The position numbers were made by a program, and so were the translations under genes. 64,000 nucleotides of DNA from Alviniconcha marisindica (taxonomy: Eukaryota; Mollusca; Gastropoda; Provannidae), in assembly GCA_018857735.1 (NCBI GenBank), contig JABMCL010002768.1, forward strand, positions 27,501 through 91,500, written 5' to 3'. Below, piece after piece: positions 54,831 to 64,000 of the stretch. Each line of letters begins with the position of its first letter. The first letter of the stretch is position 1. Below the pieces are notes generated by a model. The model had not been told where the DNA came from and ran no database searches. It worked only from the letters and a program-made list of their open reading frames with translations.

Positions 54831-55584
54831 GATGTAATGACTCAACAACTATACCCGACTTTTACTTCAGGAAACTGCCAAACTTTGCTCCCCCACCCCG
54901 CGGCCAGCCCTACCCTAGGCCAATCACGCCTGGGTCATGCCACCCGTTTACACAACGGAAGATCTTTAGTCGACAGCGGACGCATCGAAGAGGGCATGCC
55001 CGCTTAGACAACGGAAGACCGTTCGTCAACACCGGATACAAAGAGGGGGGGACAAGTGAGTAAGAGAGTGTGACAACAAGACTAATTGCACCCTCCCCCC
55101 ACCTCCGCCCCTCCCCCACTTTCTCTCGCTGCTTCCCGCGCTCGGGGCGCCCACGTGCAGCGACGGCGTGTGTGCACGCGCATACCGGGATGGCCTGTGT
55201 CCTTGCTGGACCGAGTTCACTGCTCGGCACCCCCTGCGCCGTCAGTTTTGTCCCTCCACCCGCCGCACCGCTGGGTGCCCTGCGGGGGGATGCTGACAGG
55301 CTCATCTGGAGAAGGGCCGGGCGGGAGTACGACTGATTCCGGGAATAGCTCATGATTATTCCACGTGCTGAACATTGAGAGAGGCAAAGAGAGGGCATGG
55401 GGGAAGGATGGAGTGACGGAACACTGTCTTAGTGAACATGAATGCAAAGCGGTTCTGCAGCCGCAATATCAACTCACTTGTGCCTCGGTGATTGAACTAC
55501 TTAGTTCATTCTTCCGTGTGCTGCTGTAGTTTGTCATTTATGATAGTTGTTTTTAGTGGCCGGTGTACATACAAAATTAAAAAC
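54831..55584. other. GC- and CpG-rich region
   Basis: 54890-55330 is CpG-rich, with gccaatcacg near 54920 and a duplicated acaacggaaga element (54953 and 55009). A 162-codon minus frame (54910-55398) and overlapping plus frames are open, but composition-driven opening is likely and no family is recognised. Confidence 0.35.
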
Positions 55585-55930
55585 CGAACATGTATTACAA
55601 GTCAGTTCTTGGGAGATGCTCATGCGGCATGTATTACAAGTCAGTTTTTGGGGATGTTCAGCACGTATTACAAGTTAGTCACGGAGATGCTCATGCGACA
55701 TGTATTACAAGTCAGTTCAGGGGGATGTTCGGCACGTATTACAAGTTAATTCTGGGGTATGTTCATGCATGTATTTCAAGTTAAGTCAGGGGGATGCCCA
55801 TGCACATATTACAGGTTAATTCTGGGGTATGTTCATGTATGTATTACAAGTTAATTCAGGGGTATGTTCATGCATGTATTCAAGTTAACTCTGTGGTATG
55901 TTCATGCACGTATTACGTGACAAGTTCTTA
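55585..55930. repeat. 31-38-bp minisatellite array, about 10 copies
   Basis: Units combine catgtattacaagtcagtt or cacgtattacaagttaatt with ctggggtatgttcatg. Unit length varies and units diverge to the right. Confidence 0.9.
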
Positions 55931-56397
55931 CTCTGCCCTTTGAGTCTGACGAATTCTTTCAGTGCCTGCTTCATGTATTCGCGCGTGTGCATGCGGGAGT
56001 GAGTGAGGGATAGTGAGCTATATAGAGCATTATTAAATTAGGCTGTGTATTGTTGTAATGTTTCATGCATCGCTTTGAGCCTCACACAGGTATTATGGAG
56101 GGATTCGGCGCATTTGAAATGCATGTTTTATCATTAAGTATCGCTCATATGTAATTTCTGTGATGAACAAAATAAATGATATGATAATAATTACTATTAT
56201 GCTATGATTTAAATAATTTTGTTCTTATTTCACTGTTACTCATAAATATTATGATGCGTACATTTGTGAGGAAGGTGTAAAATGTGCCTGTATCTGTGCG
56301 TGCGTGCACCACATGTGTGTTTTGTTGTTGTTTTTGCTGTTGTTGTTGTTGTTTTCACTTAAAGTAAGCGTGTGATGGTGTGTATATGTATGCTTGT
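55931..56397 (+). mobile_element. Spacer with a CR1/L2-type 3' end
   Basis: At 56070-56200, catcgctttgagcctcacac, then ggcgcatttgaaatgcatg, then aaataaatgatatgataata has the form of a retroelement 3' end. A GTT-rich stretch is at 56320-56352. No coding part is seen. Confidence 0.45.
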
Positions 56398-56520
56398 TCA
56401 GTGTTGCATTCTGTCCACAGAGACCGTACGGACTATCAGGGACGGGGAGCCCAGGACGGCCACCTCGACTTTCACACAGCTCCTGAGTTCTGTATGTGTA
56501 TTGAATGTAAATGTGCATTG
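56398..56520 (-). repeat. Dispersed GGRPxPVPN-type repeat, best copy
   Basis: In complement it reads actcaggagctgtgtgaaag, tcgaggtggccgtcctgggc, ccgtccctgatagtccgtac, ggtctctgtggacagaatgc, aacactg. One frame gives QELCESRGGRPGLPVPDSPY, a phrase I associate with repeats in many predicted mollusc proteins. It is the only copy here retaining the 5' half intact and is the likely outgroup for the 92-bp satellite. Confidence 0.7.
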
Positions 56521-57240
56521 ATGTAAAAGAGCATTAACTATACAGCGCTTACACCTAACTAGAACCCGAAGCGCAGCATTCAAAAACAACGGTGTTGACA
56601 GAGATATACAGACCCATGTTGCGTCATGCGCAAAATGAAATCCTAAGTACTCTATAACACTTCATTCAACGTAAGCCTGTTCAGACACTCTATTCAGTGT
56701 TCAAAGCCGAATAAGACAAGACTTGAGGTCCGATTTAAATGATGGTGTAGAAGAACAGCGTCGGGGTGAGTAGGGTAGACTGTTCCATAGTAACAAAAGG
56801 TAGCGGGTTGACCAGGGAGCTGGCGAGGCTGGTGATTTGTGTTCAGGTTTTAACTGACATGGAAGGCAGATAGCTTCATTTCCTTTCTCGTGTTGATAAA
56901 ATATTGTTGCGTTGCTGTATTGATTATAATATTTCTATGAAGCCTGAAGACCGCGGAAAGTTGGCAACAAGGCTGATTGTAGGTCAGTTAGCCTATACAG
57001 GCCTGACACAAGGCTGATAAAAGGGATGTAGACAGGGTGTAGGTCAGTTAGGCTATACACACCTGACACAAGACGATGCAGCCAGCAGTGTGTAACGTTA
57101 CGGATAGCGGGCAGGCGTTGAGCAGCTAACACCAACAACTAGGCATCGTGAAGAAGTGGAGCAGAAAAACGCGACCGAAAGCCGAGGACTGCGTCATGCG
57201 CAAACACTGCCGCCTTTTGAAGTGTGGAGCGTAGCCAGTG
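56521..57240. other. Unclassified region with a two-copy repeat
   Basis: gtaggtcagttagcctatac and gtgtaggtcagttaggctat at 56980 and 57037 form a two-copy tandem. 56730-56830 resembles antisense LINE sequence (gactgttccatagtaacaaa) but was not assignable. Confidence 0.4.
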
Positions 57241-57690
57241 CCCGTTAATTGGCCAAGCACCTTGAAGTTAATTACAGGGGTGGGATGAAGGATGAAGGCC
57301 TCGTCGCCCGCGGCCACAACAACGGCACCACCACCGGCCGCGTGCAGCCAGAAAGCTGGATAAGAGAGCGAGAGAGATGTGAGGGAGGAGGAGGGTGGTG
57401 GGGGGTCGTTGGTGAGGCGGCGGTGGTGCTATCGCCTTCAGCCACAACATCAACACCATGCAGTGCCGGGAGGGGGGTGGGAGGGGGGCGGGAGGAAGTG
57501 AAAGAGAGGGAAGGGGGAGGAAAACACAGAGGGGGAGGGACTGGGGGCGGGGGGGGGGGGGGGGGGGGTGGGGGGTAGAAATGGCGATGAGATGAAGACA
57601 GCTAGGGGAAGCGGGATGTTATCAGATGAAGACGTTGAGGGGACGTCTGTGTTTACAGATTAAAAGTCAAACTGTCATGACAGTGTGTGC
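57241..57690. other. GC-rich and G-tract region
   Basis: CpG-rich at 57300-57345, then G/A-rich with G-run clusters at 57460-57500 and a G homopolymer block at 57550-57577. Open frames are low-complexity. Confidence 0.5.
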
Positions 57691-57960
57691 TAATCCCCCC
57701 CCCCCCCCCTCCCCCCCACCCCCACCACCACCTGCACCTCCCTTTCACATTCCCACCCCCCTACTTTCCTGCCACCCCCCAACCCCCGCACACATTTCCA
57801 CCGATCGCCCCCCTCCTTGACCCCCCCCCCCCCCACACACCCCCACACACACGCCCTTCCCCCCCCTCTCCACACACACACACGTATTACTCTCCCCACT
57901 CTCTCCCCACCCGTTAGTGCCCCCTTCCCCTCCATACATATTACAACTCGCACAGTCGTG
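57691..57960. repeat. C-rich low-complexity tract
   Basis: C runs alternate with cacac (57697-57945). A strand-asymmetric stretch; Pro-rich frames are artefacts. Confidence 0.85.
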
Positions 57961-58007
57961 ACAGTACAGTCCTATCCATTAGTCCCCCTTCCTCCTGGCC
58001 CTCCACA

Positions 58008-58019
58008 CACACACACACA

Positions 58020-58090
<71 letters not shown>
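58008..58090. repeat. (CA)n microsatellite
   Basis: About 80 bp of CA with one cata. Confidence 0.98.
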
Positions 58091-58093
<3 letters not shown>

Positions 58094-58294
58094 CGAACAA
58101 AGGTTGTAAGTCGCACAGCCGCTACAGTCGGGAGCACATATTTGGTAGAATCCCAATTAGTAAAATCTCGACTGGTAAGATCTCGATTGGTAGAATGTTA
58201 TTTTCTTGCGACCCCCACGCGCAGCACCGCACGTCGGCCACTTCGGTGTTACGTCACCTGCTTGTGACACGCAGTGAACAGTGACGCTGGCACG

Positions 58295-58560
58295 AAAATC
58301 ACAACCAACACAATCCGTAGGTCTATCGGCCAATCACAAGCAACAAAATCCGTAGGTCTATCGGCCAATCACAACCAACACAATCCGTAGGTCTATCGGC
58401 CAAATCACAACCAACAAAATCCGTAGGTCTGTCGGCCAAATCACAACCAACAAAATCTGTAGGTCTATCGGCCAAATCACAATCAACAAAATCCGTAGGT
58501 CTATGGGCCAAATCACAACCAACACAATCCGTAGGTCTATCGGCCATACTCAGTAAGCCG
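58295..58560. repeat. 36-bp minisatellite array, about 7 copies
   Basis: The unit aatcacaaccaacaaaatcc followed by gtaggtctatcggcca is 35-36 bp. The minus strand keeps a 12-residue repeat frame (DRPTDFVGCDLA) open. There are no unique spacers, so this is not a CRISPR-like array. Confidence 0.93.
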
Positions 58561-58654
58561 GTTTCCGCCACTGAAACGAGACAATTCCATTCTTCCCTAG
58601 GACGGCATGTTTTCCGCCAGAGAACAAATGATTCTATTAATCGTGAGCTATCCG

Positions 58655-59335
58655 TGACAGTGCACTCTCCTTACCATCTCCTACAGTCGTGACAATGCAC
58701 TCTCCTTACACTTTCCCACAGTCGTGACAATGCACTCCCCTTACCCTCTCCTACAGTCGTGACAATGCACTCTCCTTACCCTCTCCTACAGTCGTGACAA
58801 TGTACTCTCTGTACCCTCTCCTACAGTCGTGATAATGCACTCTCCTTACCCTCTCCTACAGTCGTGACAATGCACTCTCCTTACCCTCTCCTACAGTCGT
58901 AACAGTGCACTCTCCGTACCCTGTGACAATGAGAATGCACCCTCTCCCCATCCATAACACATTTATTGACTTATACCCACTCCCCCCCTCCCTCCACGTG
59001 ACAATGCACTCCCCTTACCCTCTCCTACAGTCGTGACAATGCACTCTCCTTACCCTCTCCTACAGTCATGATAATGCACTCTCCTTACCCTCTCCTACAG
59101 TCGTGACAATGCACTCTCCTTACCCTCTCCTACAGTCGTGAAAATGCACTCTCCTTACCCTCTCCTACAGTCGTGACAATGCACTCTCCTTACCCTCTCC
59201 TACAGTCATGATAATGCACTCTCCTTACCATCTCCTACAGTCGTAACAGTGCACTCTCCGTACCCTGTGACAATGAGAGTGCACCCTCTCCCCATCCATA
59301 ACACATTTATTGATTTATACCCCCTCCCCCCCCCC
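58655..59335. repeat. 35-bp minisatellite with 344-bp higher-order repeat
   Basis: The unit ccttaccctctcctacagtc followed by gtgacaatgcactct is 35 bp. A longer block ending ctgtgacaatgaga with gtgcaccctctccccatcca recurs at 58921 and 59265, a 344-bp offset. Related sequence (tcctgacaatacactctcc) continues to 59520 and reappears at about 61305-61400 beyond a LINE. Confidence 0.92.
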
Positions 59336-59542
59336 CCCCTCCCACCCCTCACACGCACAGTAAAAGTCGTGACAATATACTTTCCCTACCCTCTCCCTAC
59401 CCTTGACCAACACCACCCCCATAACTTCTTATTGACTTATAACTACCCCCCCCCCCCCCCCCCCCCAAACACACATATAGATTACAATTCGTTAAGTCCT
59501 GACAATACACTCTCCTTATCCTCTCCCACCCCCTACCCCCTC

Positions 59543-59623
<81 letters not shown>

Positions 59624-59640
59624 GTTTTCAAAACCAATAG
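59336..59640. repeat. C runs and (CT)n
   Basis: C-rich tract near 59326-59340, C homopolymer 59448-59466, and a (TC)n of about 70 bp at 59545-59620, with degenerate 35-bp units between. Confidence 0.9.
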
Positions 59641-61143
59641 AAAGACATACACATAAACACTTACTGAATTTCCTTAATGAACACAATCTATTGTGCCAGT
59701 CACAATCAGGTTTTCGTCCTCAACACTCATACCACACAGCATTAGCTTCTGCCATAAACAACTCTGAGATTGTTGGGGCTGTTTTTTTCTTGACCTAAAA
59801 AAAGCTTTTGATCTTGTTAATCATAATATTCTACTTAAGAAATTATTCTTATATACAGCAAACTCCCCATTTATCTCATTATTTAAATCTTATCTGGAGC
59901 TAGCTAAGATCACAAAGTGTTTGTGTTAACGGTGAATACTCTAATGAAGGCATTGTTCGTTGTGGAATTCCTCAAGGATCTATTCTAGTACCGGTTCTAT
60001 TTTTTTTAATCCCTTTTTTCATCTGCATATTACTGGCAATAAAGTTAATTGTGACATGTTTGCGGATGATACTTCACTAAATATGTCTGATCAGTAAAGA
60101 TACAGACACTGTTCAAAGGGAACTACAGAGAAGCATAAATGAAGCATCTGACTGGTGCGACCATAATGCCATGAGTTTACATCCTGCAAAAACAAAAAGT
60201 ATGCTACTTGCTACTAGGCAAAAACATCAGCTTCGCCCGCTTCACCTTAATCTTAGTCTTAATGACACTCATACCTAACAAGTTCATGAGTACCGGCACC
60301 TTGGCGTTATTATTGATGACGAATTTAGCTGGCGACCACACATTACTGGCACATGTAAAACAGTTTCAAAAAATCTTTATCTGTTGTCACAGCTCAGACA
60401 CTTTGTGGACACTCCTAAGCGCAAACTATTTTACCATGCTCATATTTTTCCTCACCTAACATATGTATCAACTGTCTTATAATACTCTTTACAGAAGAGC
60501 TGCAAAATTGATGACATCTGATTTTATTTTTTTTAACAACCGATACAAAGCTACGGTACTTGGGACTACTTCCGCTCAAAGAAAAGCTTATGTTCAATAA
60601 GACAGTGTTATTATTCAAAGCATACAAAATTCTTGCGTCTCCGTATCTTAAACAGCTTTTTATCTGTTCCAACACTCGCGCCACATTTCGATTTATAACT
60701 CTGCCCAAACCTAAAATATACCTTTTTAAAACCAGCTTCTCATTTTCAGGAGCATCCCTATGGAATACTATCCCAACTCAAATAAAGTCATGCAATTCAC
60801 TTATCAACTTCAAAACACAGTTCCACAAATGGTTCAGAAGCAGTTTGTTGTATCCCCCCCCCCCCCCCCCCCCCCCCCCGACACACACACACACACACAA
60901 ATCAATTTCTTGGTTTCTAATGTGTCTATACATGCATGTATAATCTCCCATTGTTATTATGAATTGATTTATTACTGTTTTGTATTATTCATAATTATCG
61001 ATTGACATTGATTTTTCTCCAATGATCATATGTCTATACATATATGTGTTTAAATCTTTGTAACTGTTTCAAGGACAGGTTGCCCAACAGGCATTCGTGC
61101 CTAAACCTTTATCCTTGCGTAATTAAAGTACAATCAATCAATC
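59641..61143 (+). mobile_element. LINE copy (CR1-like): RT core to 3' end, frameshifted
   Basis: Plus-strand order: CQSQSGFRPQHSYHTALA, AINNSEIVGAVFF, DLKKAFDLVNHNILLKKL (motif A), a GIPQGS-like motif B (GIPQGSIL), CDMFADDTSLNM (motif C near 60058), LGLLPLKEKLMFNKTVLLFK, ILASPYLKQLFICSNTRATF, SFSGASLWNTIPTQIKSCNS, NFKTQFHKWFRSS. Numerous frame changes (T runs at 59786, 60000 and 60525) kill it. The 3' UTR carries a C run (60855-60880) with (CA)n and ends aattaaagtacaatcaatca. No endonuclease domain remains. It sits within the 35-bp minisatellite region. Confidence 0.8.
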
Positions 61144-61147
61144 AATC

Positions 61148-61198
<51 letters not shown>

Positions 61199-61228
61199 AG
61201 ACACACAGACACAGACACAGACACACAC

Positions 61229-61298
<70 letters not shown>
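61144..61298. repeat. (CT)n and (CA)n
   Basis: (CT)n at 61147-61196, acagacacagacac transition, then (CA)n to 61297. It follows the LINE tail directly. Confidence 0.97.
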
Positions 61299-61301
<3 letters not shown>

Positions 61302-61405
61302 ACTGACTGCAACTCGTGATGTGACAATACTCTCTCCTCCTCCCCCCTCCCCTCCCACACAGAAATTAACTCGTGATATGACAGTACACTCTTCTTAACC
61401 CCTCA

Positions 61406-61454
<49 letters not shown>

Positions 61455-61455
61455 T
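61299..61455. repeat. Relics of the 35-bp minisatellite and (CA)n
   Basis: aactcgtgatgtgacaatac and aactcgtgatatgacagtac are diverged units of the 58655 array; (CA)n follows at 61409-61453. Confidence 0.65.
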
Positions 61456-61979
61456 ATTGTCGCCGCCGATATGACCGGCGACAAAATATGCCGCAACAAA
61501 GCATCACAATTCACATACTGGGTGATCTCAACGAGAGGGGCAGTTTCCTCACCATGTGTGTGTCAATGTGTCGAACAAAAACAAAAAACAGATCGGTTTT
61601 TGGAATTCCGTGAAGTGCGCTTTATTAGTTTGTTAGCTGCTGAGTGGCAACGAATTGCAACTGTCCGAGTCCAACACGGCCGGACTGCCCCTAGGTCCGT
61701 GGGACTGCCACATCCACACCGCTCCGCACGGCACGCACAGTGAGCGACAGGCCTGTGGGCGTTGCCAGCTCCAGCTCGTGCTGACGCATCACCACTGAGC
61801 TAGAAAGCTCAGTGCACACCTCCAACCTCAGCTCACACTCTCGTCAACGACAATGGCGCGCGCAACTGTCAGTCACGAAGCGAGGGGAGTGGCTAAACGC
61901 CCCACTCGCTGGGCCGACTAGCCGGGGGCCCAGCCAGCACCACCTCCTTCTACCCATCTCACGGGTCCCGCGGTCGGCA
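61456..61979. other. Unique, moderately CpG-rich region
   Basis: A plus frame at 61471-61743 (90 codons, containing REVRFISLLAAEWQRIATVR) has non-repetitive composition, but no family is recognised. Low support for a gene. Confidence 0.3.
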
Positions 61980-62155
61980 CTGACACACACACGTGATACG
62001 ATACCACACACACACACATACACACGTGAGACGATACCACACACACACACACACACACGTGATACGATACTACACACACACACATACACAGTGACGTGAG
62101 ACGATACCACACTGACACACACACACACACACGTGATACGATACTACACACACAC
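61980..62155. repeat. About 33-bp minisatellite of (CA)n plus cgtgatacgata, 5 copies
   Basis: cacgtgatacgatac and cacgtgagacgatac alternate between CA tracts at 61992, 62025, 62059, 62094 and 62132. Each unit contains CACGTG except the one preceded by agtgacgtgag. Confidence 0.88.
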
Positions 62156-63235
62156 TGATTCCCCGGCCGCCTGGCGGGTACAGTACTGAGTCTGCGGTGT
62201 TACACTTTCGCTGGGGGAGGCGGGCGGGGGGGGGGGGGGGGGAGTGGCTGTTTGTACTTTACTGGTATGAATGCATTTGGGTAGTTTTAGCTTGTGAGAA
62301 CCTGCATGTATGCACTGTGTGTATCTGGCGCTGTGAACTTGAAACGCAGCATTTTGTGTGGAAGTTTTTATGCACCATATATACATTTTCATTCATTCAT
62401 TCACGCTCGCCGTGTTGCAAAACGGCAAAGTTGGTGTCTGCGTTTCTTCCCCTCCAGCATCTGGCATTTCTCAGTGTCACTCCAGTCAGGCGGTGGAGGT
62501 GGTGGCTGAGTCAACGACTGTTAACTTCCGATATAGTTTGGTGTCTTCTGTGTCGCACAACACGCCGGCTCAGTCACCGTCAACTCACGCATGAACGGTG
62601 AACTCCAAGGCAATGAGTTCACCGTGATTCTTTAACCTATTTTGTGACTCGACCTGACCAATGGCTTCCGTCTGCGTGCATCGTTGCCTAGGAGATACAA
62701 AAACCAACAGCAAGAATAATGAAAAACATGAATAGGCTACAAAAACAATGCAAGTAAGATTTTACAGAACTATACATGACAGAAATTATAAGGAGCGGTC
62801 ACACTAGGTATTTTTTAGTGGCGGCGGTGGGGGAACAGGCCCTGACTTGTGCTTAATTTCTATTCCTTACAGTGGCATGAAAACCTTGGGCAATCCAAAA
62901 TTAGTATTACAACAAGAAATCAGCCCGGTGTCATAAGCCGAAATTATTTTAATTATCTGTGCTTCCTTCAGAATGTAACTGCGATTACTGTTGATGTCAA
63001 AACAGTAAGACTGGCACATATCTTCATTCATTTTGGTTAAAGTCGTTCATTGCCCACAACAAACTCCCAAACATAAAGTGCTTTGTCAGTCGTAGAGCTG
63101 GTAAAAAAAAAAAAGTAACATGTCGGCAACCAAGCAAATCATTTAAGATTTTAAGTCCCGTCTTTGGGCAGTACTGCTACCAAACTTCGAAGCCCTTCGA
63201 GAGATAGTGATGCGCGGACCTGTCTGAAATGTCTG
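62156..63235. other. Unique region, no recognised gene
   Basis: Holds a G homopolymer (62226-62243), an attcattcattc stretch (62390) and an A run (63104-63115). Short frames are unassignable. Confidence 0.5.
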
Positions 63236-63478
63236 TCCTCAACAGCAACGGTGGCCACATGGCCCGATGTGACTGTCTGTATGTCTGTCCTCAACAGCAA
63301 CGGTGGCCACATGGCCCGATGTGACTGTCTGTATGTCTGTCCTCAACAGCAACGGTGGCCACATGGCCCGATGTGACTGTCTGTATGTCTGTCCTCAACA
63401 GCAACGGTGGCCACATGGCCCGATGTGACTGTCTGTATGTCTGTCCTCAACAGCAACAGTGGCCACATGGCCCGATTT
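63236..63478. repeat. 52-bp minisatellite array, about 4.7 copies
   Basis: The unit cagcaacggtggccacatgg followed by cccgatgtgactgtctgtat and gtctgtcctcaa is 52 bp and nearly identical between copies. Confidence 0.95.
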
Positions 63479-63634
63479 TCTAAAGAAACTGGCAAGCATT
63501 TTCTTCTGTGCGTTTCGTGATCTTTTGAGTTCTCGTCTGGAAACAGACCTCTTACTGTGTCATGATTTCCGGATGACATCGCTAGGTCCAGTCTGAACGG
63601 CTTCCGTTGGACTTTCGCAACGTGAACTCGCACT
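63479..63634. other. Short unique spacer
   Basis: Nothing recognised between the two terminal arrays. Confidence 0.5.
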
Positions 63635-64000
63635 ACTCACCCCTAGCCCGGTCGTCGTTTGTCTGTCAACGGGTGCGAACCTTGCGCTCACCCCTACATC
63701 GTCGTTTGTCAACGGGTGGGAACCTTGCGCTCAACCTACATCGTCGTTTGTCAACGGGTGGGAACCTTACGCTCACCCCTACACCGTCGTTTGTCAACGG
63801 GTGGGAACCTTACGCTCACCCCTACCCCGTCGTTGTCTGTCAACGGGTGGGAACCTTACGCTCACCCCTACCCCGTCATTTGTCAACGGGTGGGAACCTT
63901 ACGCTCACCCCTACACCGTCGTTGTTTGTCTGTCAACGGGTGGGAACCTTACGCTCACCCCTACCCCGTCGTTTGTCAACGGATGGGAATCTTACGCTCA
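63635..64000. repeat. About 44-bp minisatellite array running off the window
   Basis: The unit is gtcgtttgtcaacgggtggg followed by aaccttacgctcacccctac and acc, 40-50 bp depending on an optional tgtctgtc insertion. About eight copies are visible and the array continues beyond 64000. Confidence 0.93.

Noticed and set aside
54910..55398. 162-codon minus-strand frame as a host gene
   Set aside because: CpG-rich DNA with several overlapping open frames on both strands, no domain, and no codon signal that favours one of them.
58295..58560. CRISPR-like array of 36-bp repeats
   Set aside because: There are no unique spacers and no cas genes, and the context is eukaryotic; it is an ordinary minisatellite.
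62675..62695. RFX X-box (gttgcctaggagatac)
   Set aside because: The second half-site lacks the required AC ending, and there is no adjacent gene.

Overview
This is eukaryotic, repeat-dominated DNA, most probably from a marine mollusc and plausibly a caenogastropod snail. That rests on recognition of protein families, not on any search. The non-LTR retrotransposon C-termini with KTHGFR, WNSLPQD-like and FSVFGPSTW motifs, the two tRNA-headed SINE families and the long (CA)n and (CTTA)n tracts are all familiar from gastropod genomes. There are no bacterial operons, no rRNA genes, no free-standing tRNA genes and no CRISPR arrays. I find no complete host protein-coding gene. The many long open frames inside simple and tandem repeats are artefacts.

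Layout. 0-5.96 kb: four minisatellites (units 49, 51, 84 and 38 bp) with short unique stretches, one LINE 3' end and a SAP-like gene fragment. 6.4-11.0 kb: a G-tract minisatellite, LINE tails, a 30-bp PstI-type array and a 40-bp array with higher-order structure. 11-20.3 kb: a composite insertion into the 40-bp array, a 71-bp array, nested LINEs, SINEs, a degenerate pseudogene and a short array. 21-23 kb: a 92-bp chimeric satellite and a Tc1/mariner relic. 23.5-29.1 kb: a LINE, 37-, 28- and 90-bp arrays, then CpG-rich DNA. 29.28 kb: a possible first exon of a host gene. 31-38 kb: one large minisatellite broken up by LINEs and a SINE. 38.8-40.9 kb: a 2-kb pyrimidine tract. 42.5-43.5 kb: (CTTA)n arrays seeded by LINE tails. 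43.7-54.8 kb: LINE fragments in both orientations, including the best preserved element of the window at 48.9-52.7 kb. 55-64 kb: GC-rich stretches, short minisatellites (35, 36, 52 and about 44 bp) and a frameshifted LINE.

How it fits together. Tandem arrays and retroelements appear to shape each other. Elements have landed inside arrays (13.34, 36.8-38.0 and 59.6-61.1 kb), and arrays seem to have grown from element tails or from fusion of dispersed repeats (the 92-bp satellite and the CTTA arrays). The coding remnants are almost all selfish: two or three groups of non-LTR elements (CR1/L2-like without RNase H and an I/Nimb-like group with RNase H), one Tc1/mariner transposase, and fragments of two multicopy invertebrate families (a SAP-like N-terminus and an EAxYHxxC/CXC-type protein).

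Limits: all family calls come from reading translations. Element boundaries are approximate unless target-site duplications are stated, and clade names are inference.
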